Assembly: GCF_009649955.1 (NCBI RefSeq)
Contig: NZ_CP045875.1
Span: forward strand, 248,001-312,000
Source: Heliorestis convoluta
GTDB taxonomy: Bacteria; Bacillota; Desulfitobacteriia; Heliobacteriales; Heliobacteriaceae
DNA: 64,000 bases
Reading direction: 5' to 3'
Positions within the stretch are counted from its first letter, which is position 1. Each line of letters starts with the position of its first letter. This document shows, piece by piece, positions 7,850-17,179 of this stretch. Position numbers and translations under genes: made by a program. A model generated the notes under the pieces. The model was not told the origin of the DNA. It ran no database searches and was given only the letters and a program-made list of their open reading frames with translations.

Positions 7850-9616
7850 TTGAAACCGTGTCATCATTCTATCAAGTTCTAAGGCCATTAAACTGAGTCC
7901 TTTGGCTGCATCGGCAAGCTCTTTCATCGATTTGGACTGATCTTGGGTGGAACCAGACATGACTTCTGTGGCGGCAGTGTTTTGCTCAATGATGGCGATG
8001 AGATTTTCTGTTCGCTTAAGAACTTCCTGGGATGTTTTTTTCACAATACCAACAGCGTTGATAACTTGATCAATGTCGATATTTACATTCTTAAGGTCTA
8101 TAAAAACAGCTTGGAAGGCCTCGCCAGCTTGTCCTACGAGCTGGGCACCTTCTTCGGCTTCCTTGTGACTGTTTTGCATCATAATAACAGCCCTATCCGT
8201 TTGCTTCTGAATTTCTTGAATGAGAAGGCTCACTTCCTGTGCTGACAAAGCAGACTGCTCGGCCAATTTTCTCACTTCGTCGGCTACAACGGCAAAGCCA
8301 AGTCCGTTGGTGCCAGCACGCGCCGCCTCGATGGCCGCATTTAAGGCCAAAAGGTTCGTCTGCCTAGCTATAGTCTGGATAACTTGAACGATTTCACCAG
8401 CTTTTTCTGTTTTGGAAGCCAGTGTATGAACCGTATCAGTTCCTTGGTCGACGGACTGTTGTAAGCGATCCATCTGAAGCATAGCATTTTTTACAGTCTC
8501 ATCTCCTGTCATTGCATGCGTCAAGGCATTGCTAGCACATTGATTGAGGGTGGTCATACTTCCTGTTACATCTTGCATTTCACCCATGATCCGATCGACC
8601 GTGGAAACGACGTTGCTCAAATCTACCTGGCTTTGTTCTGCTTGTTGAGCAATGCCATTGGAAGCGTCTGTAATCTCTTGAGAAGATAAAGCTAAGTGGG
8701 TTGTCTCTTTTTCCAATTGAAGCGACGACTGATGCAGTTGGTTCGAGGTATTATGTAGTCTTTGTACGATGTCTCGCCAAGTACGGATCAAGTTGTTCAT
8801 GGATTTGTTCATCTGACCAAGTTCATCAATCCGGTTCGTAGCAGGCAGCTCCACATTCAAATTCCCCTCCGTTAGGGATTGAAGTACATTCACACTTTCT
8901 TGCAGAGGCTTGGTGATAAGCCGTCGTAAAAGAAAGAAAATCAGACCGAAAATGACAATTGTAGCGATGAGTCCGGTAGTTAAGATAAGCTTTAAATGGT
9001 TCTCTATTGAGAGAATCATGCTCTCTTTTGGAATTAAGACACTGATTCCGCCCCGTAGTTCCCCTACGGTGTAGCCTTCTTTGGCATAACCAGTAATGTC
9101 GATTTCCCCCGGAGGACCTCCATGGCAACTGAGACAACTTTCGTTAATAGGAAGGGGTACGATATATCGATAATAGAGAGTATCGTCGATCTGGTCGTTA
9201 CCATAAAGTTCTTTCAAATCGGGATTGGTAAGAAATTGCTCCAAACTTTTTATTTCCCATTCATCGGGGGCGTTGCTTGAATTTCGATATTCCAAGCTGG
9301 TCTGTCGGACCTTGGTTTCGGAATTCTTGTTAAACTCAGTGGCAATCAAATAGGCGGCACGAGCCGGGTTCAGCCCTTTAAACTCGTAGTTTCCTTTTGA
9401 ATCATGATTGATCCGGTCCTGATGAAGTGCAAAAAAGCTTCGTTGGGCGATAACTTGGGCCGTCAACAATCGAGCCTGTTCGAGGAGTTGCTTTTCGCCT
9501 TCTTTCATCAAGTCATGATATACAAGAATGATAGCAGCTCCGAGAAATAGGGAAATGACGAGAATGAGGGTCACAATGAATCGCAAAGCTACGTTAGAGC
9601 GAATGTACTGGATCAT
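7838..9616 (-). CDS. Haem-c (DUF3365/Tll0287-like) methyl-accepting chemotaxis protein
   Basis: This 592-aa receptor has a transmembrane segment at about 13-33, an extracytoplasmic region to about 205, a second membrane segment at about 208-230, a HAMP linker and a signalling domain with the hairpin '[14 protein letters not shown]' and '[14 protein letters not shown]'. The outer domain carries 'ESCLSCHGG', a CxxCH covalent haem motif (Cys161, Cys164, His165) typical of DUF3365 sensors. Such domains are thought to sense redox state or diatomic gas. ATG start with GAGGGGG upstream. It stands alone and faces away from the hybrid kinase at 10029. Ligand is inference. Confidence 0.9.
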   Translation of the reverse strand: MIQYIRSNVALRFIVTLILVISLFLGAAIILVYHDLMKEGEKQLLEQARLLTAQVIAQRSFFALHQDRINHDSKGNYEFKGLNPARAAYLIATEFNKNSETKVRQTSLEYRNSSNAPDEWEIKSLEQFLTNPDLKELYGNDQIDDTLYYRYIVPLPINESCLSCHGGPPGEIDITGYAKEGYTVGELRGGISVLIPKESMILSIENHLKLILTTGLIATIVIFGLIFFLLRRLITKPLQESVNVLQSLTEGNLNVELPATNRIDELGQMNKSMNNLIRTWRDIVQRLHNTSNQLHQSSLQLEKETTHLALSSQEITDASNGIAQQAEQSQVDLSNVVSTVDRIMGEMQDVTGSMTTLNQCASNALTHAMTGDETVKNAMLQMDRLQQSVDQGTDTVHTLASKTEKAGEIVQVIQTIARQTNLLALNAAIEAARAGTNGLGFAVVADEVRKLAEQSALSAQEVSLLIQEIQKQTDRAVIMMQNSHKEAEEGAQLVGQAGEAFQAVFIDLKNVNIDIDQVINAVGIVKKTSQEVLKRTENLIAIIEQNTAATEVMSGSTQDQSKSMKELADAAKGLSLMALELDRMMTRFQLKG

Positions 9617-10028
9617 GCTGCGCCCCCTCGATTATTCTATTCAGTTGCTGTGGTAGTACTAACTTGCACGATTGACATTGCACTTTTCGTCCACTGTACA
9701 ACTTTCACGGAATGACCTAAAAGTTTACTGTAATATTACTGTATTGATTAAAAAGATAGCATACTTCATCGAGTTTAACAAGAAAGATATAAGCGGAACC
9801 GAGTGTAAATAATTGGCCATTGTTGATTTCGAGCAAAAGCAAGAAATAAAGTTTAAAAACAAAAACAAGCAATCATTAATATTTTTAATTTATAAGTTTA
9901 ATTTCTATTATATCATTGAAAAATCAAATAATAATAAGCATTTGCCAAAAAAATAACTACCATAAATAAGTCAACTCAGGTAAAATATATTAGAAACCTA
10001 AAGTAGAGCTACCAATAAGGAGAAAAAT
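9617..10028. other. AT-rich intergenic region between divergent sensor genes
   Basis: These 412 bases hold no gene that I can support. The perfect palindrome GTAATATTAC lies near 9729-9738. Bases 9747-9782 closely match 24014-24049 upstream of the other minus-strand chemoreceptor, at nearly the same distance from the start. AAGGAG at 10017-10022 serves the kinase gene. Promoters for both flanking genes must lie here, but no strong sigma-A pair stands out. Confidence 0.5.
9747..9782 (-). promoter_or_regulatory. Motif shared upstream of two chemoreceptor genes
   Basis: Read on the minus strand the shared element is TTAAACT, 13 bases after TAAA, then GCTATC. The same element occurs at 24014-24049. 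TAAA recalls a sigma-28 -35 box but the -10 part does not match GCCGATAA well, so its class is open. It lies 131-166 bases before the receptor start. Confidence 0.4.
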
Positions 10029-12557
10029 ATGGGGGAAAAGTTTTCGCATAGTAATCCAGTCCTCGCCTCTATGCCTTACGGTTATGCCTTGCATAAAGCA
10101 ATTTTTGATTCAAATAATCAAATTGTTGATTATATATTTATAGAAGTGAACAAGGCCTTTGAAGATATAACGAACTTACAAAGCCAGGAACTCGTCAATA
10201 AAAGAGCTAGTGGAGTTTTTCACAAAGATAACGTCTTTAATTTTGTACAACCACTACAGAAAAGAAAGCTCAAAAAGCATTCAGGACACTCAGATACCTT
10301 TGAAATATACTACAAGAAGGAAAACAAGTGGTTTCAAGTAGAGTTGTTTTTTACCAGTTCGCAGCATTTTGCTGTAACCTTTCATGATATTAGTACGGCA
10401 AAGAAAAATGAAATCTATAAAGAAGTGATCGAAAGACAACAAGAGATGGTTTGTCGCTATTTACCCGATACGACGCTGACTTTTGTGAATGAAGCTTACT
10501 GTAACCACTTTGGTTTTTCTGAAGAAGAGTTGCTCGGGAAAAAGTTTCTTTTTTTATTTCCCGAAGAAGCCCATGAGCCAATACTGAATAATATAGAAAA
10601 TATTATTAAGAATAAATCTAAAATCACTTGTGAACATCTCACGGCCTTGCCACAAAGCAATCAAAAGAGGTGGCAAAAGTGGATAAACTACCCTCTTTTT
10701 GATAGTAACAACGAAGTTGTAGAGTTTCTCACAGCAGGGATAGACATTACGGCACAGAAAGAAGCAGAGTTATCCTTAAAGCTTCGTGAATCTTTGCTAG
10801 AGGCAGTCAATGTGACAGCAGAAAAACTTTTAAAATGTCATGAGTGGGAACAAGTCGTACCTCAAGCACTTCGTCAACTTGGAGAAATCACCGATGTAAG
10901 TCGTATCATTTTGTTCAAAAAGATGGTTACCGAGGATGGGAAAGAAGATTTACAATTGCACTGTGAGTGGCACAAGCCAACGCTTGCGCCTCTTGTAACA
11001 ACGAGTGAATCTTTTAGGAAGCAGTGGCAATCTGTCGAACAAGCCGAATGGTACAGCTTCTTAACCAAAAATCACATTATTAACAAACAAGTCGAAGAAC
11101 TACCCCCTTCTGTACAAGCTTTTTTTCGAGAAAAAGGCGTAAAAACAGTGCTCATAGCACCTATTTTTGTAGAGCGGCAATGGTGGGGAGGTCTGAGCTT
11201 TGAACAACAAATAGATTCTAGAGAATGGTCGGAGTCAGAAATTGATGTAATCGCAATTTTTACCAGCCTTCTAGGTGCTGCTATGGAACGAATGCAGGTA
11301 GAAAAGCGGCTTGTCCAAGCCAAGGAAGAGGCCGACCGAGCGAACAAAGCGAAGTCAGATTTTCTTGCTACCATCAGCCACGAAATACGAACACCCATTC
11401 ATGGAATTATGGGCATGGCCGACTTAGCGCGAATGACCGATTTATCGGAGCAACAACAAAACTATATCAAGACCATTCTCCAGTCATCACAAACGTTGCT
11501 CGATATTATCAATGATATCTTAGACTATAGCAAAATCGAATCAAAGACACTTCAAATACGAGAAAAAGTCTTGAACCTACCAGCTTTACTCAACGAAGTA
11601 TTTCAAATTTTCCTGCCGACAAAATTTGAAAAAGACGTAGACTTGATCTTGTCGCTTCCTTCTAATATACCAACGATTTGTCTCGGTGACCCTCTTCGAA
11701 TTCGTCAAATCTTGCTTAATCTTTTAGGCAATGCTGTGAAGTTTACGGAAAAGGGCTCCGTGTCCTTACAACTTTCCTGTCCAGAAAAAACATATTTGCC
11801 TGGAGAAATTGTACCTATTGAAATCACAGTTACCGATACAGGCATTGGCATACCCCATGACCGACTAGAGAGTATCTTTGCTGCTTTTGCGCAAATAGAC
11901 AGTTCCATGGGGCGAAATTATGAAGGCACCGGCCTTGGCTTAGCTATCTCGAAAAAATTAGCCCAGCTTATGGGGGGATCTATTTCTGTTGAAAGTGAAA
12001 TCGACCAAGGAAGCACTTTCCGCTTGCAACTGCCTTTGAAGGTTGTAGAAGTAGAAGAGAGCGACGCAAAGGAAGGTTCAGTTTCGAAAAAAGAAGAAGA
12101 TCTGAAAGTAGAGATTGATAGTACGATCACCACGAAGAAAGATTTCGAATCTTCTTTAGAACAGGAAGAAAGAAAAAGTTCAAGGTATAATCATACGATT
12201 TTAATTACAGAAGACAACCCAGTGAACATGATGATTGCCAGAGAACGAGTTAGAAAGTTAGGCTATAAAGTAATAGAAGCACGAAATGGCATCGAAGCTG
12301 TAGAGCAGTTCTTAAACGAATCGATTGATTTGATTTTTATGGACTTACACATGCCGGACATGGACGGCATGGAAGCAACTCGTATCATTCGGAAAATCAC
12401 AGAACGGGAAAAGCGTAGAGAAGTTCCCATAATAGCGCTTACTGCCGATGCGATGAAAGGCAACCGAGAAAAATGCCTAGCCGCTGGCATGGATGACTAT
12501 ATTACCAAACCGTTCAAGCGAGAAGATATTGAAAAAGCCATAGCTTGTTACTTATAA
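10029..12557 (+). CDS. Hybrid sensor histidine kinase (PAS-PAS-GAF-HisKA-HATPase-REC)
   Basis: The protein has 842 aa and no clear membrane segment, so it is likely cytoplasmic. Two PAS domains (about 10-120 and 130-245) and a GAF domain (about 260-425) precede the H-box 'TISHEIRTPIHGIMGM' with phospho-acceptor His451. The ATPase N-box 'NLLGNAVKFTEKG', G1 'DTGIGIP' and G2 'GTGLGLAISKKL' follow. A C-terminal receiver carries Asp772 in 'IFMDLHMPDMDGMEATR'. Start ATG is preceded by AAGGAG. No separate output regulator is adjacent; it is divergent from the haem receptor. Confidence 0.93.
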   Translation: MGEKFSHSNPVLASMPYGYALHKAIFDSNNQIVDYIFIEVNKAFEDITNLQSQELVNKRASGVFHKDNVFNFVQPLQKRKLKKHSGHSDTFEIYYKKENKWFQVELFFTSSQHFAVTFHDISTAKKNEIYKEVIERQQEMVCRYLPDTTLTFVNEAYCNHFGFSEEELLGKKFLFLFPEEAHEPILNNIENIIKNKSKITCEHLTALPQSNQKRWQKWINYPLFDSNNEVVEFLTAGIDITAQKEAELSLKLRESLLEAVNVTAEKLLKCHEWEQVVPQALRQLGEITDVSRIILFKKMVTEDGKEDLQLHCEWHKPTLAPLVTTSESFRKQWQSVEQAEWYSFLTKNHIINKQVEELPPSVQAFFREKGVKTVLIAPIFVERQWWGGLSFEQQIDSREWSESEIDVIAIFTSLLGAAMERMQVEKRLVQAKEEADRANKAKSDFLATISHEIRTPIHGIMGMADLARMTDLSEQQQNYIKTILQSSQTLLDIINDILDYSKIESKTLQIREKVLNLPALLNEVFQIFLPTKFEKDVDLILSLPSNIPTICLGDPLRIRQILLNLLGNAVKFTEKGSVSLQLSCPEKTYLPGEIVPIEITVTDTGIGIPHDRLESIFAAFAQIDSSMGRNYEGTGLGLAISKKLAQLMGGSISVESEIDQGSTFRLQLPLKVVEVEESDAKEGSVSKKEEDLKVEIDSTITTKKDFESSLEQEERKSSRYNHTILITEDNPVNMMIARERVRKLGYKVIEARNGIEAVEQFLNESIDLIFMDLHMPDMDGMEATRIIRKITEREKRREVPIIALTADAMKGNREKCLAAGMDDYITKPFKREDIEKAIACYL

Positions 12558-12565
12558 GAACACAG

Positions 12566-12603
12566 AAACACAGGGGACTTGGACCTCCTGTGTTTATTTT
12601 TAT
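12566..12603 (+). terminator. Intrinsic terminator of the hybrid kinase gene
   Basis: AAACACAGG (12566-12574) pairs with CCTGTGTTT (12587-12595), followed by a T-rich stretch ATTTTTAT. Confidence 0.75.
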
Positions 12604-12753
12604 GTATCCAGTAATGCTAGGTTAGGAGACTTTTTGACACTCTTTTTAATTGGATGAGATTGTGCATTGCTGCGCTTTCTAGGCAACGATACAATGAAAA
12701 AGATAAACTTGCCTAGTCAGGAACATACAGTTTGCGGAGAGAGGGGTGCCTTC

Positions 12754-13386
12754 ATGGCAAGCTCAGTTTACGACAGCGATTTCTATAAAGACGTTGAAAC
12801 CAAAGTACAAGATCTTATCAACAAATACAGCAAAATGTTATCATCTCAAACCATTAATAGCCCCCGCTCTATTGGCGATTCACTGCAAGATATTTTAAGT
12901 GATGAATTTCAAGCCATCTTAGGAGATAAATGCAAAGACTTCTCCACCAGTGTAACACGTCGCTCCCTAGAAGATCTGAAATTCACAGATACAGAAGGCT
13001 ATACCCACTGGGTCGATGTCAAAACCCATAACCTAGATACCAAGTTCAGCATGCCCAATCTTATCTCAGTAAAGAGACTGGCCGAATTGTACAAAGAGGA
13101 TTCGAACTATTTTGCCTTGCTGCTTATCGATTATAAAGTACAGCAAGGCAAACTAGAGGTTACGAAAGTAATGTTCTTTCCCATTGAGTTTTTGTCTTGG
13201 GAGTCCATGTCCATTGGTGCTTTAGGGTGGGGTCAGTTGCAAATCACCGATTCCAACCGGGTGAAGATATTGGACCAGAATTGCAGAGAGAAGTGGATTG
13301 GGGAGTTCAAAACAAATGTATTACGATTTTATCGGAATGAGATGAACAAGATTGGGCAGCGTGTGACTTATTTTGAGGCGCTCTAG
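12754..13386 (+). CDS. Putative PD-(D/E)XK restriction-endonuclease-like protein
   Basis: The protein has 210 aa. Start ATG 12754 is chosen because GGAGAGAGGGG lies 7 bases upstream; the frame is open further 5' but without such a site. The core 'LEDLKFTDTEGYTHWVDVKTHN' has the spacing of a PD-(D/E)XK nuclease (an acidic residue, then D-V-K), and the following 'NLISVKRLAELY' and 'YFALLLIDYKV' segments resemble type II restriction enzymes. I cannot name the specificity. No cognate DNA methyltransferase gene is beside it. Confidence 0.55.
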   Translation: MASSVYDSDFYKDVETKVQDLINKYSKMLSSQTINSPRSIGDSLQDILSDEFQAILGDKCKDFSTSVTRRSLEDLKFTDTEGYTHWVDVKTHNLDTKFSMPNLISVKRLAELYKEDSNYFALLLIDYKVQQGKLEVTKVMFFPIEFLSWESMSIGALGWGQLQITDSNRVKILDQNCREKWIGEFKTNVLRFYRNEMNKIGQRVTYFEAL

Positions 13387-13570
13387 GTCTCTCACAATAA
13401 AAAACAAAAGTTACCAAGAAAAGGGGTTCTAACCAAGAGTGTTGATAGGCCGTTGCAATTGTATTTCATTGGGACATTTCGTTGCGAAGATATAAAGCCT
13501 TTGGAGAATACTTCTGCGTGAAAAGCAAAAAATACGAAAAAAGCAATAACACAGTGAAAGGTGCTTTTCG

Positions 13571-15325
13571 ATGGAAGAAAAAATCTTACGCGTGAACATG
13601 GCCAAGGGAACGGCTCAAGAAGAGCCTGTGCCGCCTTCTTACCAAAGCCTAGGAGGGCGAGCGCTAACGTCCAAAATCATTCTCGATGAAGTGGAACCAA
13701 CCTGTCATCCCCTGGGCAAACAAAACAAACTCGTCATCGCCGCTGGCATCTTATCAGGGACCAAATGCCCCAATTCAGGCCGCCTCTCTATCGGTGGCAA
13801 AAGCCCTTTAACCAACGGTATTAAAGAAGCCAATGCAGGCACTCCTATTTCCCACCAATTGGCCAGTCTTGGTTACAAAGCCATTGTTGTAGAAGAAGCA
13901 CCAGAAGGAGAAGAACAATATCTACTCTATCTCTCTGAAGAAGGTGCACGCTTAGAACCAGCCGGTGACATAGCGGGTCTAGGCACTTACGATCTGAACA
14001 GCCGCCTACGAGAGCGCTATCATGAGAAAATTTACGTGCTTTGCATTGGACCTGCTGGAGAAAAGCTCATGCGCAATGCAGGCATATCCTGTAATGATCC
14101 TGAAGGCGGCCCTGGTCGCTTTGCCGGTCGCGGTGGCCTTGGTGCACTAATGGGCTCTAAAAAGCTAAAAGCCATCATCTTCGATACGAGCAAGATTTTC
14201 CACGCACCCATTCAAGAGAAAGAAAAATTCAGCGAAGCCTCGAAGAAGTTTGCTAAAATCCTCCGTGATAATCCCATCAGCGGTGAAGGCCTACCCAAAT
14301 ACGGAACCAATGTCTTAATGAACTTGGTGAATGAAGCAGGCGCCTTGCCAACGAAAAATTTTCGCTATGGAACTTTTGAGGGTGCCGACAAAGTAAGCGG
14401 GGAAGAGCTAGCAGCAAGAGCGCTGGCACGAGGTGGCGCAGGAACACCGACGCACAACTGTCACCCGGGCTGCGTCATTCGATGCTCCAATATTTATCCC
14501 GATGAAAAGGGAGAAGTCCTCTGCTCTCCTATTGAATATGAAACTGTCTGGGCTTTAGGCCCCAACTTAATGATTGACGATCTTGATGTAATTGCTCGCT
14601 TGAACCGTATCTGTAACGACCTAGGTCTAGATACCATTGAAGCCGGCGGTGCCTTAGGCGTGGCGATGGAAGCTGGCATTATTCCTTTTGGCGATGGACC
14701 TGGCGCCATTCGTTTGCTAGAAGAAGTCGGAACGGGTACGCCTCTAGGCCATATTATTGGACAAGGCGCTGATAGTGTTGGCAAGACCTATGGCGTTACT
14801 CGCGTCGCCACTGTTAAAGGTCAACACCTACCAGCCTATGATCCGAGAGCGATTAAAGGAATTGGCGTCACTTATGCAATGACAACGATGGGTGCTGATC
14901 ATACGGCCGGATACAGTGTGACTCACAACCTCTTGAAATCAGGTGGCTATGTAGATCCCTTAAAGCCAGAAGGACAAGTAAAGCTATCTGTAGATTTACA
15001 AGTAGCAACTGCAGCCCTTGACTCTTTTGGCTTGTGTATCTTTGTTGCCTTTGCACTTCTTGACAATCCCGAGGGCTGGCCAACGGTCGTCGATATCTGG
15101 AATGCCAAGACAGGAAAGAATCATAGCATGGAAGAAATTCTCGAGCTCGGGAGAGAGGTAATGCGAGCTGAGCGTGAGTTTAACAAAAGGGTCGGCTTTA
15201 CACCTGCCCATGACCGCTTGCCTGAGTTCTTCCGAACAGAGCCACTGCCTCCCCACAATACAATCTTCGATGTCAAAGCGGAAGAAATGGATGAAATGAA
15301 CGAGAAATTTAATATGTATCATTAG
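13571..15325 (+). CDS. aor: Aldehyde:ferredoxin oxidoreductase (tungstopterin family)
   Basis: This family oxidises aldehydes to acids with ferredoxin as acceptor, using a tungsten bis-pterin cofactor and a [4Fe-4S] cluster in the cytoplasm. The 584 aa show the N-terminal fold ('SGRLSIGGKSPLTNGIKEAN'), pterin-binding segments ('GPGRFAGRGGLGALMGSKKL') and the cluster cysteines Cys297, Cys301 and Cys305 in 'NCHPGCVIRCSN', with a fourth in 'DSFGLCIF' near 489. The spacing CxxxCxxxC differs from the CxxCxxxC I know for the Pyrococcus enzyme. ATG start with GAAAGGTG upstream; appears monocistronic. Confidence 0.93.
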   Translation: MEEKILRVNMAKGTAQEEPVPPSYQSLGGRALTSKIILDEVEPTCHPLGKQNKLVIAAGILSGTKCPNSGRLSIGGKSPLTNGIKEANAGTPISHQLASLGYKAIVVEEAPEGEEQYLLYLSEEGARLEPAGDIAGLGTYDLNSRLRERYHEKIYVLCIGPAGEKLMRNAGISCNDPEGGPGRFAGRGGLGALMGSKKLKAIIFDTSKIFHAPIQEKEKFSEASKKFAKILRDNPISGEGLPKYGTNVLMNLVNEAGALPTKNFRYGTFEGADKVSGEELAARALARGGAGTPTHNCHPGCVIRCSNIYPDEKGEVLCSPIEYETVWALGPNLMIDDLDVIARLNRICNDLGLDTIEAGGALGVAMEAGIIPFGDGPGAIRLLEEVGTGTPLGHIIGQGADSVGKTYGVTRVATVKGQHLPAYDPRAIKGIGVTYAMTTMGADHTAGYSVTHNLLKSGGYVDPLKPEGQVKLSVDLQVATAALDSFGLCIFVAFALLDNPEGWPTVVDIWNAKTGKNHSMEEILELGREVMRAEREFNKRVGFTPAHDRLPEFFRTEPLPPHNTIFDVKAEEMDEMNEKFNMYH

Positions 15326-15420
15326 TACCAAAAACAAAAGCTAGATATCAGAATTAGAAGCCAGAAAGAGACTTAGGTTCTTTAGAAGACCTACTTTCTC
15401 ATAGAAAATGAGGTGATAAA

Positions 15421-15582
15421 GTGACACAAGATAAATCGATGAATCAAATTCAAGAAGCTCTTGGGCAAGGATTGAAGATTGGATCACAAAAAGAAGAGCT
15501 AGAGCGGATGGTCAATGATAGAAGAGGAATTCGGAAGAAATTAGAGCAAACGGAGAAGTTTGTGTCCGATCAGGACTTATGA
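15421..15582 (+). CDS. Small charged hypothetical protein (53 aa)
   Basis: A GTG start lies 6 bases after GAGGTG. The product begins MTQDKSMNQIQEALGQG and is rich in Lys, Glu and Gln, probably helical and soluble. No cysteines or membrane segment. I do not recognise a family; it recalls Spo0E-type phosphatases in size, but the SxxLD signature is absent. It lies 95 bases after the AOR gene and could be cotranscribed. Confidence 0.5.
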   Translation: MTQDKSMNQIQEALGQGLKIGSQKEELERMVNDRRGIRKKLEQTEKFVSDQDL

Positions 15583-15696
15583 ATAAGTGATAACTTAGTG
15601 GTTACCAATCATTACCAACTCTCATAGGCTATACAAAGGCACAGGAAGCAAGGTGCTTTCTTGTCTTGAAAGCCAATGAGAGGAGGAGTGATTGTC

Positions 15697-15828
15697 ATGG
15701 CTCGTCTAACGCCACGGGTCCTACTTCGTCGTGGAACTTGTATCTGTTTTCGTGTTGATCGACGCAACAGACTGAGAACAACAGGTAGATTCCGTTGTCG
15801 TCGTCTTCCTATTGTTCGTCGGGTTTAA
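15697..15828 (+). CDS. Arginine-rich microprotein (43 aa)
   Basis: ATG is preceded by AGGAGG with good spacing. Fifteen of 43 residues are arginine, there is no lysine, and three cysteines are present (Cys15, Cys17, Cys34); examples are 'RLTPRVLLRRG' and 'RFRCRRLPIVRRV'. Strong positive charge suggests binding to nucleic acid or membrane, but this is inference. Codon use favours CGT, as in expressed genes. No family recognised. Confidence 0.55.
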   Translation: MARLTPRVLLRRGTCICFRVDRRNRLRTTGRFRCRRLPIVRRV

Positions 15829-15880
15829 TATCGAAGCCTAGTAACACTCTCCTGACACAGTGAACTGAAAAAAGTGTAGA

Positions 15881-15918
15881 AAAATCCTGGCAGTGCTATA
15901 AGAGCGGCTGTCAGATTT
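15881..15918 (+). terminator. Hairpin after the microprotein gene
   Basis: AAAATCCTGGCAG (15881-15893) can pair with CTGTCAGATTTT (15907-15918) with one bulge and one wobble. The U tract is short; likely terminator for 15697-15828. Confidence 0.5.
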
Positions 15919-15985
15919 TCTATGGTGCCATGGAGCCTGATACGAAATAACCCCAAGAAAAGAAGTAATAATTTTCTGAATCTTC

Positions 15986-15995
15986 ATGCTATAAT
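15986..15995 (+). promoter_or_regulatory. Extended -10 promoter for the CoA-transferase gene
   Basis: ATGCTATAAT contains TGN-TATAAT (TATAAT at 15990-15995), with no convincing -35 box. It lies 54 bases before the start of the CoA-transferase gene. Confidence 0.55.
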
Positions 15996-16048
15996 GTAAC
16001 GACAGAAAACTTCTGCTTCTCAATTACAAAGAGAAAGGGGTCCTTATC

Positions 16049-17176
16049 TTGCTACAAGGTATCAAAGTTCTAGATTTATCTCGTCTCTATCCTGGGCCTA
16101 TGGCCAGTTGGTTGCTTGCCGATATGGGGGCTGAAGTTATTAAAGTGGAAGACCCTCAACAAGGCGACTATTTCCGCGAGATGGGCCCCTCTTTCGATGG
16201 CATGAGCACCTACTACCGCAGTATCAATGGTAATAAAAAAAGCGTCATCTTAGACTTAAAACAAGATCAAGATCGAGAAACTTTTTATACCCTCGTTCGT
16301 CAATCACAGGTCTTATTGGAAAGCTTTCGCCCCGGTGTGGCTTCAAGGCTGAAAGTAGGGTATGAAGATCTAAAACCTTTACAACCCAGTCTTGTCTACT
16401 GCTCCCTCAGTGCTTACGGTCAAGAAAGTCCTCTCAAAAACCGTCCAGCCCATGATTTGAACGTGGTCGCATTATCAGGTATTTTACATCTGATGGGTCT
16501 TCAAGATAAGCCGATCCCAGTGCCACCGATTCAATTGGCTGATGTTACATCTGCCTATTATGCAGTAATTGCGATTCTTGGGGGGGTGTTGAACCAAGCG
16601 CGAACAGGGCAAGGGTCTTATGTTGATGTATCCATGCTAGACAGCTTATACAACTGGTTAGCCATTCACATAGCCAGCGAAGAAAAACCTTTACGGCGAG
16701 AAGATATGGAGTTATCGGGCAACTTGGTCTGTTACAATATATATGAAACGAAAGAGGGTCGCCACATAGCTTTTGCGCCTTTGGAGCCTAAGTTTTGGAA
16801 GAATTTTTGTCGAGCGATTCATCGCGAAGACTTGCTATCACAACATATGGAACGGGCCGAACCGGGCAATAGCACCTATGAAACAGTAAAAGCAATTTTT
16901 CGCTCTAAGACGTTAGAAGAATGGCGACCTCTTTTGGAAGAATATGATGCTTGTTGGGAGCCTGTTCTAACGCCCGAAGAAGCTTTGAACACAGCTCACA
17001 TTCAACAACGCAATTTACTTTTACAACGAGGAAAAGGATTTACAGAACTTGCCTTTCCTCTGAAAGCATCAACCTTGTCTTCAAAGCCTCGCCGGGAAGC
17101 GCCCCGAGCAGGTCAAGATCAGGAAGAGGTTGTTGGGGGTCTTATTCAACTGTGCCTAAGGAGCGAGGTGACATAG
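16049..17176 (+). CDS. Class III CoA-transferase (CaiB/BaiF family)
   Basis: The protein has 375 aa. The N terminus 'GIKVLDLSRLYPGPMASWLLADMGAEVIKVE' pattern, 'SFRPGVASRLKVGYEDL' and the conserved Asp in 'PAHDLNVVALSG' (family nucleophile position) identify a family III CoA-transferase or alpha-methylacyl-CoA racemase. TTG start with GAAAGGGG upstream. The acyl substrate is unknown. It is followed after 3 bases by a methyltransferase gene, so the two probably form an operon. Confidence 0.87.
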   Translation: MLQGIKVLDLSRLYPGPMASWLLADMGAEVIKVEDPQQGDYFREMGPSFDGMSTYYRSINGNKKSVILDLKQDQDRETFYTLVRQSQVLLESFRPGVASRLKVGYEDLKPLQPSLVYCSLSAYGQESPLKNRPAHDLNVVALSGILHLMGLQDKPIPVPPIQLADVTSAYYAVIAILGGVLNQARTGQGSYVDVSMLDSLYNWLAIHIASEEKPLRREDMELSGNLVCYNIYETKEGRHIAFAPLEPKFWKNFCRAIHREDLLSQHMERAEPGNSTYETVKAIFRSKTLEEWRPLLEEYDACWEPVLTPEEALNTAHIQQRNLLLQRGKGFTELAFPLKASTLSSKPRREAPRAGQDQEEVVGGLIQLCLRSEVT

Positions 17177-17179
17177 AGA

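Noticed and set aside
15421-15582. Spo0E-like phosphatase
   Set aside because: Size and charge are similar but the SxxLD signature is absent, so it is left as hypothetical.
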